A stretch of DNA of 64,000 bases from Artemia franciscana. Taxonomy: Eukaryota; Arthropoda; Branchiopoda; Anostraca; Artemiidae. The notes beneath the pieces were generated by a model. It worked only from the letters and a program-made list of their open reading frames with translations, had not been told where the DNA came from and ran no database searches. Both the position numbers and the translations under genes were made by a program. The stretch spans positions 1,418,552-1,482,551 of the forward strand of contig NW_027062662.1 of the NCBI RefSeq assembly GCF_032884065.1, written 5' to 3'. Positions 1 through 12,589 of this stretch are shown here, piece after piece; position 1 is the stretch's first letter; the number at the start of each line of letters is the position of its first letter.

Positions 1-470
1 GGTTTTCAAATAGTGCATCATGTAAATAAAAAGAAATAAAAAGGAAAATGTTTGAACAAAACATGAGGTCAAATAATTCTTGAGAGTTTAATAATAACTT
101 TTATTTCTATGGCCCTTTTCACATGAATTAAGAGGCATATATACAGATTTAAGTGGCTATAGACATTATAGATGTACAGGTAGAAGCGGATATAATATAA
201 GCGGTATAGGGGTAATTTCAGGCTTCAGGGGTATGGATGGGAAGTGGTTAGAAAAAGTGTAAAAAATATAATATTACTATAAATTATTTGCCCCTCTGAA
301 CTTTTTTGTGCCACCACCTTCCATTCTCGAAAATTATGTTGTTGTTTTTTTGTTTGCTGAAAAATACAGCAAAATTGTCCCGCATTTTCCAGATTTTGAA
401 AAGTACATTTTCTTTGTATCTTCATTTAACCAAGCTTAAGAAGTACTTGCCCCATCCTTCTACATTTTCA
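1..470. other. Anonymous AT-rich DNA
   Basis: No gene, RNA or repeat unit is recognised. Short open frames overlap on both strands, lack splice context and resemble no family. Confidence 0.5.
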
Positions 471-1075
471 CAATTGACACCCCCTGATTGTTGGATTGAG
501 GGCATACCAGCCACAGTACAGACCTGCATATCTGTAGCGACAATCTTGCCAGTTGTTTTGTTTTTTAAAGCAGCACCTATTGGATTCAAATTATTTTATT
601 AAACATTTGTTTTTTTCCCTTCATCCAATAAATTTTAAAAGGTCGTTGCCCCGCCTCCCCTATATTCTTGTGAATTGGCACCCCTGATTGATAGATTGAG
701 ACCATACCACCCAGGGTGTAGCCCTACATATTTGTAGCAACAGTCCTGCCAGTTGCTTCATTTTTACAGCAGCTGTTATTTAATTCAAATTATTTCATTT
801 AAAATATATTTTTGTATCTTTATCGAAAAAATCCCCTTACATTAATGTTTTAATTTTTTTAATTAATTTTTAATGTTTATTAATTAATGTTTAATTAATT
901 TTTTTGGTTAGCCCCATCCCCTTACATTAATGTGAATTGACAACCCTGATTGATGGATTCAGAGCAATCCAACCAGGGTACAGCTTTGTATATTCGTAGC
1001 AAAAATCCTGCCACCTTCTTCGTTTTTGAAATAGTTGCTGTTTAATTCAAATAATTTGATTTAAAATTATTTAAT
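471..1075. repeat. Tandem array, three ~200-260 bp units
   Basis: Units start near 471, 671 and 934 with the motif AATTGRCAMCCCTGATTG, followed by similar blocks (a GATTGAGnncATACCA-like stretch, then TGTAGCnACAnTCnTGCCA, then ATTCAAATTATTT). Spacings are about 200 and 263 bp; the second unit is longer because of a low-complexity TTAATTAATTT insertion near 850-900. The copies are clearly diverged, so the array is old. No coding potential is seen. Confidence 0.7.
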
Positions 1076-2007
1076 GTGAAAGTACCCTAGAGCCCTCAAA
1101 TTTGTCTTCAGATGTCGTGCCGGCTGAATCTGATCACGCTTCATTATTTCATCATTTCTTTTTTTTTCCTTTTGTGAAGCAGACATAATGCCCCTGAATT
1201 TGGACACCTCTTATTCATTGAAACACGTGCCCTTTGACAACTAGTAATTTCAGCCTAGAAGTAAGTCTAACCACCATCCCGGAACCGATGTTTGACATAA
1301 TGTCTGATTATCTGCTTCAATTGAGATGCGGGGGAGGTAATAACCCCCTGTGAATGCTTCTAATTCAATAATGAAAGGGCGAGGGAAAATCTTTTCAGAT
1401 ATTTGCCTGAGAATAGAGAAGTTTTTCCTTAAAGGATTAAATTAAATTACTGCAGTAAATTAGACGATAGCCAGATATACATTTTTTTTTCAGCCCATTT
1501 ATCAGCCCAATGCCCATTTATCAGCAACAACTTATCTTCTTTGTTCTTAGCTGTCAATAAAAGTGTTAATTATTTTTCATGTAAAACAGAAACTGTAGAT
1601 TGTAAACAGTTTACAACTTTGAAACATTCAAAGGGAAATGAATTTTTTTTTTTTTTTTTAATAGGATTTTCCTAGGTTTTTCTTTTGGTTATTCCAAAGT
1701 TTTAAGTAAAACCTTCCATTCATGCTCATCCAATCGTTTAAATATTTGGATATTTTTGGCATCTTGAATTAAAATTTTCCGTTACCAGCAAATTTTTTTA
1801 TATTCTCTTACAAACCTTTTAAGTATTTTGTGTTTTTGGAAATCGATACAACATTGGCAATTATGCCTCAATCCCAAAAAACATCCTTGTAACTATTACT
1901 GGTGAAAATGACAAGGAAAAACAATACTAATATATTGTTTTCCGGACCATTCGGTATTTTTTATCTAGTTTCATAATCCCGTTATAGCCTATGTCGGTAA
2001 CTACCTA
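1076..2007. other. Anonymous AT-rich DNA
   Basis: No gene or repeat unit recognised. Contains a poly-T run near 1640-1660 and otherwise featureless sequence. Confidence 0.45.
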
Positions 2008-2666
2008 CCGACCTAACTGCCATAACCATCATAGTTTCATAATAAGGCTATGGAAATAAAACAACCAAAATTAGTCTGTAAATGACACTCCAATCATCTG
2101 ACGACCGTTCAGTAAACATCCAGAGCTGGTAATAAAGCACTTTACCGACAATTGCCAATTCTTGCGCCAATTCCGACCTAACTACCATAACCATCATAGT
2201 TTCATAATAAAGGTAAAGATAAAGGATACCGCATTAGACTTTACAGTCCGTACCGGCGGTACTGATCTCCGTTTCTTGGCCCTTCAGCCAGGAAGTGCAA
2301 TGGGGGGTTGGGGGCCAGCCATCCTGTGCTTTCGTACACCCTTCCTGTTTACCTTCCCCAGATTTCTCCAGGTGCCCATTTAGAGCTGGGTCGACTCTGG
2401 CTAAGCTTACAGAGTCACGCCACTGACCCCCGTCCCAAACTGAAGAATTGGGTACACTGGGATTCGAACCCGTGTCATCTCAGACAAGGGATCCCGAATC
2501 CAGCGCACCAACCCACTCGGCCAGAACGGCTATATATAATAAGGCTATGGAAATAAAACTACCAAAATTAGTCTGTAAATGACACTCCAATCATCTGACG
2601 ACCGTTCAGTAAACATCCAGAGCTGGTAATAAAGAACTGTACCGACAATTGCCAATTCTTGCGCCA
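2008..2666. repeat. 165-bp tandem duplication split by a SINE
   Basis: Copy 1 covers 2008-2172. Copy 2 starts at 2173 with the same CCGACCTAACT, is interrupted at 2210, and resumes at 2543 to about 2666 (GGCTATGGAAATAAAAC ... CTTGCGCCA). Only a handful of differences separate the copies, so the duplication is fairly young. The interruption is the tRNA-derived SINE at 2211-2535. Confidence 0.85.
2211..2535 (-). mobile_element. tRNA-derived SINE, apparently full length
   Basis: Read on the minus strand, the head (about 2530 down to 2450) is tRNA-like: A box GGCCGAGTGGGTTGGTGC at 2503-2522 and B box GGGTTCGAATCCC at 2459-2471, in a class II (Leu/Ser-like) arrangement. A non-tRNA body follows and the 3' end is a TCCTTTATCTTTACCTTT-type tail near 2211-2230. 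The element is flanked by the 7-bp direct repeat ATAATAA (2204-2210 and 2536-2542), a plausible target-site duplication. SINEs have no protein product and depend on a partner LINE. The open frames read on the plus strand here are antisense to the SINE and not genes. Confidence 0.85.
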
Positions 2667-2822
2667 TCTGACACCTTTTTAAAGCTTTCAAAATATTTAT
2701 GGACAAAACAATGTAATTCTGAATGAGCCTCTGATATCCTTTCTAAGACCCTCTAGCAGGCTGATGGCTGCAGGTTAGTTGTGGCTGTGTTGACCTGAAT
2801 CACCTCGACCATTTCTTGAAAT

Positions 2823-4440
2823 TCAGACAGTTCGTGGTAACGAACTGTAGTAAGGAGCGACCCGGCTCAATAGTAAACGAAACACTAAAAAACGGAATTT
2901 TGATGCTAAAAGATACATAAAAAGAATTAGATTTTCATGCTGATTTTAAATACATAAGTTTCATCAAATTTAGTCTTTGTCATCAAAAGTTACGAGCCTG
3001 AGAAAATTTGCCTTATTTTGGAAAGTAGGGGGAAACACCCCCTAAAAGTCGTAAAATCTTAAACAAAATCACACCATCACATTCGGCGTATCAGAGAACC
3101 CTATTACAAAAATTTCAAGGTCCTATATACAAATATGGGAATTTCGTATTTTTTGCCAGAAGACAAATCACGGGTGCTTGTTTATTTGCTTATTTTGTTT
3201 TTTTTTTCTCAGGGGTCATTGTATCGACTAAGTGGTCCTAGAATCTCGCAATAGGGCTCTTTCTAACGGAAATGAAAAGTTCTAGTGCCCTTTTTAAGTG
3301 ACCAAAAAAATTGGAGAAAACCTAGGCCCCCTCCCACGCTCATTTTCTTCCAAAAGTCAACGGATCAAAATTTTGAGATAGCCATTTTGTTCCGCATAGT
3401 CGAAAACCATAATGCCTATGTCTTTGGGAATGACTTACTCCCAATAATTCCTGGGGGAGGGGCTGCAAGTTACAAACTTTGACCAGTGTTTACATACAGT
3501 AATGGTTATTGGGAAGTGTAAAGACGTCTTCAGGGGGATTTTTTTGGTTTGTGGTAGGGTTGAGGGGAGGGGGCTATGTGGGAGGATCTTTTTTGGAGGA
3601 ATATGTCATGGAGAAATAAAAATTCAATGAAGAGGGCGCAGGATTTTCTGGCATTACTATAAAAAAAATGAAAAAATAAGCATGAAAACATTTTTCCAAT
3701 TGAAAGTAAGGAGTAGCATTGGAACTTAAAACGAACAGAGATTATTACGTATATGAGGGGTTCTAAAAATACTTTAGCATAAAGAGCGAGGTATTTAGGA
3801 GGATATAAATACCTCGCTCTTTATGCTAAAGTAATTTTAGTAGTTTCAACTATTTATTCTACGGTCTTTCTGACTCAGGGGTCATTCTTAAAGAATTAGG
3901 ACAAAACTTACGATTTAGTGTAAAGAGCGAGGTATTAACGAGGGTACAAAACCCCTCTAAGACAGAACAAAATATACGAACATAAAAGTTTGTTACGTAA
4001 GTTAATTCTTAAGTTACGTATATTTTTTACTAATAAGAATTTTCGTTACAAATTAAAAGTTTTAGTTGCCTTTTTAAGTAGCCAAAAAATTAGAGGGCAA
4101 CTAGGCCTCCTTCCCCACCCCTTATTTCTCAAAATCGTCTGATTAAAACTAAAAGAAAGCCATTTAGCCAAAAAAAGAATTAATATACAAATTTCATTTT
4201 AATAATTTATGTCCGGAGAGTCAAAATCAAACATCCATTAATTCAAAAACATTCAGAAATAAAATTAAAAAAAAACTAGTTTTTTTAACTGAAAGTAAGG
4301 AGTGACACTAAAACTTAAAACGAACAGAAATTACTCTGTGTATGAAAGGGGCTGTTTCCTCCCCAACGCCCCACTCTATAGGCTAATATTTGACTCTTTT
4401 TCTATTCTACTTTATTAAACAGTAAAAAACTTTAGCTTTT
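2823..4440 (+). mobile_element. GTAAGGAG-family repeat, copy 1
   Basis: Starts with a perfect hairpin at 2827-2848 (9-bp stem ACAGTTCGT, loop GGTA), followed by AGTAAGGAGCGACCCGG. About 1.4 kb of non-coding body follows, with blocks found in the other copies: GTTACGAGCCTGAG, ATCAGAGAACCCTA, GTGGTCCTAGAAT, TAGTGCCCTTTTTAAGTGACC, CCTAGGCCCCCTCCCACGCT. A perfect inverted repeat of the AAAGAGCGAGGTATTTA block lies at 3771-3832. The copy ends in only half of the terminal stem-loop block (4290-4435). No transposase is visible. The class is unknown; a non-autonomous DNA element is my inference. Confidence 0.7.
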
Positions 4441-4828
4441 TTACTAGCTTTTTTATTCCACGGTTACCACAGGCTCTAGTTTGAACTTTATGAGATTGCA
4501 GCTGCTGCATTAAATATGAAAAGCATCTTAAAATACTTTGAACCTAATCTGAAAATAGCATATTCCTTCAAGGTCTTTATGTATCTCACCTACACGAATG
4601 TAATCTTTATTACAATAAAATGTCCCTACAATAAAAAGGACGTTGTGATCCCTTTAGTATGTGGATGACAGTCAGGGACGCTGTCATCCCCATATTGCAT
4701 AGGAGCCTGATGTACAAGACATTTTAGGGTAGGGGTATAGATTCCCCAAATAGACTTTTTTATTCTCCCAGACGGCTTAGAACTTTTACATAAGGGTATC
4801 AGGCAATGGAACCAAAAAAAAACTGGTC
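4441..4828. other. Anonymous DNA
   Basis: No gene or clear repeat unit recognised. Confidence 0.4.
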
Positions 4829-5300
4829 TACTTCACTTCTAAAACACTTTTCTTTTCCGAGAAGGGAAATCCTAATGTACAAAACAAAATCCCGCTCGCG
4901 GGCCCATTTAAAAATGAACCTTTTTACCCACCGGCCTGGACTCGAAACTTATAGTCAGTGTTCTTGACAAAGTAAACAACAATACAAAAAAAAAGGAATC
5001 TAGACCCAGTTCACTTTTCAAAAGCTCTTTTTATATCTTGACGGCTTTCAACTTACCCCGTAGATCCTAGGACAGGGATACCTTAACTTACAAAACGAAA
5101 ATGGTACTTGCGGGCAGTTCTAGCAAGCAAGCATGTGTCCACAGACTTGAGCTTGCGGGAATTCTAGTTCACTTTTCAATAAAGTTTTTCTTTTCTTAAT
5201 GGCTAGAAACTTACACCCGTAGGTCTTAGGACAGAGGGAACCCTAGGGTACTAAACAAAATGCTACTTGCGGGCAAGGGCCTTTTAAATCGAACTTTGTT
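4829..5300. repeat. Degenerate tandem array, ~3 units
   Basis: Units beginning near 4829, 5010 and 5167 share TTCACTTTTCAA, then a CTTRACGGCTnnnAACTTA-like stretch, then CCGTAGRTCYTAGGACAG, and end with ACAAAACAAAATGCTACTTGCGGGC-like sequence in pieces. Period is about 160-180 bp and the copies are strongly diverged. No coding potential. Confidence 0.55.
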
Positions 5301-6750
5301 CTCAACAGGTCTGGAATTAAAACATACATCCATAAGTACCATGTATAGATTAAATAAATGGAATTGAATATGAAAAAAAACAAAGCAGGATAAAGCTGAG
5401 GAATCAGCAAAGAAGAGGTTTTTTTGTATTATGACAAGAAATACGGACCGGGGGCAATTTTTTTTTGCTTTTGTTTGTGCCTACGTAATGGTCACTTCCC
5501 AAAGATAAAATTGGAGAAAAAAATAGATTTAAGTTTTTGATTAGAAAATTTTGGGTAAAAGTTGGCAAATCTTTGGTTTGAAAAATCCTTAAGTGATGCA
5601 TAAAGACAACTGGAAATTGGTTCCAGTTCCCATGCAGTGAAATCAAGCTTTAGGTGGAATGTTTTTGATAATGGAAGTTGTGAATGCTATGCCACAACGT
5701 AAGCAAGTTAACACTGTTTGTTCTCACTCACAACAAAATTCCTGATCAATTCAAACATTTTTTAGCTCTAATCTTAAAGAAACTCAAGCATTTTTTTAAA
5801 CCTGGTTGCTAATGCGATCAGTTGCTTTTGAAATTTTCGTAATTTCAAAACCACCATAATTTTTTTTTTTTTTTTTTTTTTTGACATACATGCAATCAGA
5901 AATGGAAAAAATATAATTTTGATTTCTAAGAATGAATTAGAATTAATTTTAATTTATTAATCATTACTTTTAATTAATACAACATGAAATTAAATTTAAG
6001 AACTGATAGTTCTTTCTAGGCCAAAACTTGTAAATCCACTATATACAAAGCTTGAGAGCCCGAATCTAGATCAATCTTCTGGGATAAAGCCTCTGCAGGA
6101 AATGTTTTGGGTCTTCAGTTTGGTGATTTTAATTTTCAAATGGTTTAGAACCAGCAGAGGGAGCCAAAAAACACTATCTGAAATATTCAATGAACTGGGC
6201 AAATTCATAAACATGAACACATGCGCAATTTTTTCCAAACTTAGTTTTTGCAGCCTAATATCCCCAAATCTTCCCCATCGAAAATTGGGTTCTTTGCATC
6301 TCTATCAAAAACTTAACGTTCGCTATTGTGTGAGCGTTGAAACAAAAATGTATAAATCGTTAAAATGCGTTGCGATTTCAGAACTCAATTTTTTTCCGCA
6401 GTAGAAATTTGGGAATATTTCAAACCGGACTACATCCGTCGTAAAAGCGACGTCAAACCCGTCATGAAAAAATCTAAGACTAGTCTAAGACGAAATTCTC
6501 CATGGGGATTTTCCGCGGAAGAAGCTTCCCATTGGAGGGAGGGGGACTTCGGTTAAAAATTTTCCACGGAGAGGGGGAATTCCTACACGATTTGAAAGAC
6601 GATCAGAAATTAAATAAAAGCGCAATAAGAGCCCATCAAAACGAACTAACTGTGTACGCTGGGACACTGAAACAAGAATTAAAATCTATGCAGACTTTTC
6701 GAGGGAGCAAGTGAAAGATACAGAATGGACATGATAGTCTTTTAAGGGAT
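5301..6750. other. Anonymous DNA, including a poly-T run
   Basis: No gene recognised. A ~24-nt poly-T run lies at 5858-5882. The part around 6490-6580 carries TTTTCCnCGG...GAGG motifs resembling the GGAAAATACCCCC-type minisatellite found elsewhere in the window. The 100-codon frame at 6102-6404 resembles no family I know. Confidence 0.4.
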
Positions 6751-8462
6751 TAAATAAAAAAAACAAGTTTTTTTAACTGAAAGTAAGGAGCGACATTAAA
6801 ACTTAAAACGACCAGAAATTACTTCGTATATGAAAGAGGCTGCTTCCTCATCAACGCCTCGCTCTTTACGCTAAAGTTTGACTCTTTCTCTCAATTCTTC
6901 TTTTTAAAACAGTAAAAAACTTTAGCGTAAAGAGCGGGGCGTTGATGAGGAAGCAGCCTCTTTCATATACGAAGTAATTTCTGGTCGTTTTAAGTTTTAA
7001 TGTCGCTCCTTACTTTCAGTTAAAAAAACTTGTTTTTTTATTTAATTTCTGGACGTTTTTGAATCAATGCATGTTTTGATTTTGGCTCTCCGCAGAGGAA
7101 TAATTAAAACAAAATTTGCATTTTTTTTTTTTTTGGCTAAATGGCTTTCTCATAATTTTGATCGAATGATTTTGAGAAAAAAAGAGCGGGGGAGGAAGCC
7201 TAGTTGCCCTCCGGTTTTTTGGTTAATTAAAAAGGCAACTAGAATTTTTGATTTTTTACGAATATTTTTATTAGTAAAAGATTTATGTAACTTATAAATT
7301 AGCTTAAGTAAAGAACTTTTGTATTCTCATATTTTTATTACATATATGAGGGGGTTCCCCCCTTGTCAGATCCTCGCTCTTTACAATTAAAGCTTAAATT
7401 TTGTCCCAATTCATTAAGAATGACCCAGAATCACAAAAGCTGTAGAATAAATAGTTGAAATTACTAAAAATACTTTAGCGTAAAGAGCGAGGTATTAGGA
7501 GGAGGTGAGCCCCTCAAATGGGTAATAATTTCTGTTTGTTTTAAGTTTTAATGCTGCTCCTTACTTCCAGCTGAAAGAACTTTTTAATATTTATTTTTTC
7601 ATTTTTTTTTTTTAATAATGCTAGTAAATCCTGCGCTCCCTTCATGGAGATTTTCTTCCGCCATGACAAAATATCGATGGAAAGTTCCCCCAGCATATCC
7701 CCCTCTTCTCAACCCCTCCCCCAACCAGAAAAATCCTCCTGAAAACGCCTGTACGCTTCCCAATAACCATTACTATTTGTAAGCACTGGTGAAAGTTTGT
7801 AACTTGTTGCCCCTCCCACGGGGACTGTGGGGGAGTAAGTCGTCCCCAAAGACATAGTTATAAGGTTTTTCGACTACGCTGAGTAAAATGGCTATCTCAG
7901 AATTTTGATTTGTTGACTTTGGTAAAATAATTAGCTTGGGAGGGGCCTAGGTGCCCTCCAATTTTTTTGTCACTTAAAAAGGGCACTAGAACTTTTCATT
8001 TCCGTTAAAATGAGCCCTCTTGCAACATTCTAGGACAACTGGGTCGATACGATCACCCCTGGGAAAAAGAAAAAAAACAACAAAAAAACAAATAAACACG
8101 CATCCGTGATTTGTGTTCTGGCAAAAAATACAAAATTCCACATTTTTGTAGATAGGAGCTTGAAACTTCTACAGTAGGGTTCTCTGATACGGTGAATCTG
8201 ATGGTGTGATTTTCGTAAAGATTCTATGACTTCTAGGGGGCGTTTCCCCCTATTTTCTAAAATAACGCAAATTTTCTCAGGCTCGTAACTTTTGATGGGT
8301 AAGACTAAAATTGATGAAACTTATATATTTAAAATCAGCATTAAAATGCGATTCTTTTGATGTATGTATTGGCATCAAAATGCCAATACTATTTTTTAGA
8401 GTTTTGGTTACTATTGAGCCGGGTCGCTCCTTACTACAGTTCGTTACCACGAACTGTTTGAT
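6751..8462 (-). mobile_element. GTAAGGAG-family repeat, copy 2 (reverse)
   Basis: Minus-strand copy whose start is the perfect hairpin at 8436-8457 (9-bp stem, loop GGTA on the minus strand). All body blocks of copy 1 are found in reverse. It ends in a complete stem-loop block at 6752-7043: two arms of about 120 nt, almost perfectly complementary, around a loop of about 40 nt. The arms carry AAAGTAAGGAGCGACATTAAA and AAAGAGCGGGGCGTTGA motifs. No open reading frame of transposase type occurs. Confidence 0.75.
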
Positions 8463-8662
8463 TTAGCTGTCTTTTGCCGGTCATATTGCGTATTTCCTCA
8501 GTTAGAACAGTAAACCATCTTATTTAAACCCCTAGGTCATAAATAAAAGCCATTTTGTTGCAATGACAGTCTGAAGCAAATAAGAAAGAAAAAAATACGG
8601 TAAGAAAAAAAGATTCACAGGTCATCGGATTAATTTTTGAAATATTGCTCTTTACAGTCATT

Positions 8663-10022
8663 AAATAAAAAAGAAAATAACTGGAAGTAAGGAGCGATAC
8701 TAAGACTTAAAACGAACAGAAATTATTCCGTATATGAAAGAGGTTGTCTCCTCCTCAAAGCCCCGCTATTTACGCTAAGAATTGACTCTTTGTCAAAACT
8801 CTACTTTTTAAAACAATAAAAACGTAAAGAGCGAGGCGTTGAGGAGGGGACAACCTCTTTAATATACGAAATAATTTCTGTTCTTTTTAAGTTTTAATAT
8901 CACTCCTTATTTGCAGTTAAAAACAACTTTTTTTTATTTAATTTCTGAACGTTTTTGAATTAATGCATGTTTTGATTTTGGCTCACCGCACACGAATAAT
9001 TAAAACTAAATTTGCATATTAATTTTTTTTCTAAATGGCTTTCTCATAGTTCTGATTGAAAGATTTTCATAAAAATAGGGTGGGGGAGGGGGCCTAGTTG
9101 CCCTCCAATTTTTGGTTAATTAAAAATGCCACTAGATCTTTTTTTTACGAACGTTTTTGTTAATGATAAACATACATTCCTCACAAATTAACTTACGTAA
9201 CGAAATTTCATATTTGTGTATTTTTATTACGAATATGAGGGGGTTCACCCCCTCGTCAATACCTCGTTCTTTACGCTAAAGCTTGAATTTTATCTCAAAT
9301 CTTTAAGAATCACCGCTGAATCACAAAGTACATATAATAAATAGTCGAAATTACTAAAAATACTTTATCGTAAAGAGCGAGGTATTGTGGAGAAGACAGA
9401 CCCCCTTATATACGTAATATTTAATGTTCGTTTTAATTTTTAATGCTGCTCATTACTTTCAGTTAAAAAAAAAACATTTTTTTCTCATTGTTTTAATAAT
9501 GCTAAAAAATCCTGCACCCCCTTCATGGAAATTCTCTTCCCCCATGATGAATTCTTTCATGGAAAGATCCTCCCAGGTAACCCTCTCCACCCTATCCACC
9601 CCCACCCCAAAGCGAAAAAGTCCCCTTGAAAACGTTTGTACACTTTATAATATCCATTTCTATATGTAAACAGTGGTCAAAGTTTGTAACTTGCCTAGGC
9701 TCCCTCCACTTTTTTGGTCACTTAAAAATGACACGTGAACTTTTAATTTCCGTTAGAGTGAGCCCTCTCGCTATCAGTGGGTCGATAGGATTACCCCTGG
9801 GAAAAGGCGGTGTTTCTAGGGGGTATTTCCTCCTATTTTCTAAAATAAGGCAAATTTTCTTAGGCTCGTAACTTTTTATAGGTAAGGCTAAACTTGATGA
9901 AAATTATATATTTAAAATCAGCATTTAAATGCAATTCTTTTAATGTAACTATTGGTATCAAAATTCCGTTTTTAGTAAGGAGCCGGGTCGCTCCTTACTA
10001 CAGTTCTTTACCACGAACTGTT
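8663..10022 (-). mobile_element. GTAAGGAG-family repeat, copy 3 (reverse)
   Basis: Second minus-strand copy, immediately beside copy 2 and in the same orientation. Its start hairpin at 10000-10021 has one stem mismatch. The terminal stem-loop block is at about 8663-8945. The body is shorter than in copy 2: the stretch between about 9690 and 9800 lacks several blocks. Adjacent same-orientation copies could come from tandem insertion or duplication. Confidence 0.7.
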
Positions 10023-12139
10023 TGAAAAAGCGTCTAGTAGGACAGCTTCGACTACAAACTAAAAATAAAAAGGAACAACAAATATTGACATTCGTGACGG
10101 TTTATTGACTCTCAAATCAGGTAACGACATGACTTTGACTTTTCAAAAGTTGTGACTTCAGCAGGAAACTTAAATCAAGTCAAACATTGTGAAAAATTTC
10201 ATTCAGAGCACAAAGCACAGTGGCAAAAAATTAGCTGTGGAAGAGCATAGATAGGCCAAACCTCCCACCATTACAATAGACTAGTACTATTCTTAGGGGC
10301 TGCTTAAAGGGAGAAGTCAGAAACAGAATTTCGTGGATCTAGGAGTAGCTGGAACCTGAAAAATAGCGAGCCTCGGCCCAGAGTAACAGAAAATTATCAA
10401 AACCCTAATAACTTATTTACAGTCCTCCAACTCAAAAACCGTCTCAACGTAGAAGTAAGTTATTAACAATTTTATTTCTGGCTGTAGGGCCTGGTTCTAT
10501 TGGGCAGTACCTGTGCACTCTTAACTAAAAGGTCCGTAATCCTAATATTTACCTCAAATCTAATACTCGGAATCGGGCAGCCAGGCTCGTAAATAAGAAA
10601 GGGGCACCCAGACTCCCAGACACATTATAGTTTTGCGGACCAAGACTCTAAAGAAGGTAAGAAACCAAACAGATCTAAGAAACAGGATTATTTTGGTTTC
10701 AAGAAAATTCAAGTTCAACAGTAGCGAAATTTGAAGCATCGTTACCCAAAAACCCGCCTCACGGGTTTTAGTCACCTGTCCCACGAAACTGAAAATTTAA
10801 TAGCTCAATTGGCGGAAAATAGCCCAACCTGGCAACACAAATCGGTACTAGTCGGTTTTTGGAAACACATTCAAGAATTAGGCTTAGGTTACGTCTCAGA
10901 AAACCAGTGCCATAGTTACAAAACCAAATGATTGATGATACGTTGAATTGGACATGTATAATTTGGGTTATATATTTGCATATTAGGTGTGGAGTGGGGG
11001 CTAGGTTAGATTAGGTTACATTAAGTTAGGTTTGGTTGGGTTTGCATAATTTTGCATCTAAAGTATTATTTTATTATCATGTTTTGTTATTTTGCAATAG
11101 AATTAACCTAACGTCACTTTTTGGTTGTGTTTTCAATAGCTAACGAGTATCAAGGTATCAAATAGTCTCAAACACACAAAAAAATCTTGGAAAATAAGCA
11201 GTGAATTATAAGATTGAAACGAAACATCAGTGTTGCTTGGTTACTGTGAAGTGCTGCAATAATAATTTGTCGCTTCACCTACAGCAGTGTTATTTGATCA
11301 ACACACCTTTTCTATTTTGCCATTAAATGAATCCTAAAACTATCAGCCTCTAAAGAGTTACCAAAACTATGTTCAAAACTTTGGGTGTACCAACATTAAA
11401 AAAAAAAGAATAAAAATCACAGTGTGTTCCTTGAAGAGGGTCACAACTATCTTTTTTCTGCTTAAAACTAAGTTTATTCTTCATTTCCTGCACGAATCAT
11501 CATGGGGGTCAAAATACACCATGCATACAAGCTAATATGCATTACTTTACCCCAATATAAAACCTAACTTAATTTTTCGCTTCTAAAACTGCAGCGTGTA
11601 CGTACTAAGGCTATGTTACTGTTTCTTAAAAAATATGTTTTTTAACAGTATTTTAACTATTTATTCATTATATTTATTGACTAAACCTATTAAGTATATT
11701 TTTTTCAAATTAATTTGATTTTATGTCCATCAACTAGAACCCTGCGACAGCACACTGGATTTATCCTCTGCTTGAAAATTAAGAGTCAAGGCTTCGATTC
11801 CAGCCGCCGTGACATGCTTGATACCAGCCCTACAAAAAGTCCAGCAGATGAAAAGTTGATTTGACACCTTTTGTGCCATCAACAGCACTGGAGCATCACT
11901 ATCCTTATGTCCTATTACGCAGTGATCTTTGCACATCAACATTTTATTAACAACTCCGAAATGACGCTGTAGCGTTATGCTATTATATACATGTGCTATT
12001 ATTTGCGTGAAAACTTGTACGAAGACGATTTTCCCCGAAATGTGCTTTGGAACCGAATAAAAATCACATTTGAAGGAATTAAAGCTATATTCATATTTAA
12101 TTTGCTCTACAAATGCATTCAAGGTCTTCCATCGGTTTG
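10023..12139. other. Anonymous DNA
   Basis: No supported gene. A 130-codon minus-strand frame at 11730-12122 is the longest non-repeat frame here; it resembles no family I recognise and shows no splice-site support, so I do not call it a gene. A TTAGG-like stretch and one end of a small inverted-repeat element lie at 10963-11045. Confidence 0.4.
10963..11045. repeat. Lone MITE-like end followed by degenerate TTAGGTTAG motif
   Basis: TTTGGGTTATATATTTGCA at 10963 matches the terminal repeats of the small elements at 15721 and 16832. It is followed by AGGTTAGATTAGGTTACATT-like sequence up to about 11040, reminiscent of the arthropod telomere unit TTAGG but degenerate and interstitial. Confidence 0.45.
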
Positions 12140-12500
12140 ATACAGAGGGTTGAGTTACGGGGAATTGAGCTAAATGGGTGCTGAGTTAAGATGAATCGGG
12201 TAATTGCAGTGGACTGACTTGAACAGAGTTGAAGTGCATTGACTTTCACGGGTTTGAGTTGCATAAGGTTCAAACATATGAAGGTCAAATTAATTAGAAG
12301 TTGAATGAAATGGGGGTTAGGTTCCACAGAGGTTTGATTAAACTGGGTTAAATTAAATAGGAGTTGAGTTGCGTATGGTCTAATTGAATAGAGATAAGAT
12401 AAATGGATTTGAGTTGAATGGGGCCAAGTTCAAGGGAGTTTTATAGATCGAGTTAAATAGGGTGAGTTACAAGGGTTTGATTTGATCGGTTTATTTTAAG
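12140..12500. repeat. Degenerate short-unit repeat (GAGTTGAATGGG-like)
   Basis: Many diverged copies of GAGTTGMATRGGG and variants (GAGTTACGGGG, GAGTTGCATAAGG, GAGTTAAATAGGG) occur at irregular 15-25 bp spacing. The plus strand is purine- and T-rich and very poor in C. The frame read on the opposite strand is only a consequence of this composition. Confidence 0.6.
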
Positions 12501-12589
12501 TTAAGGGTGGACCTAACTCTATTTGCTAATTGAGTCCCTATTGCCAGGTGAGTGTGCTTGCTGAGAGTAGTTGCAAATTCAATGGCAAG

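Noticed and set aside
2162..2556. Two plus-strand frames
   Set aside because: Antisense to the tRNA-derived SINE.
11730..12122. 130-codon minus-strand frame
   Set aside because: Longest non-repeat frame outside the exons, but no recognisable domain, splice context or homologue; about the length expected by chance in 64 kb.
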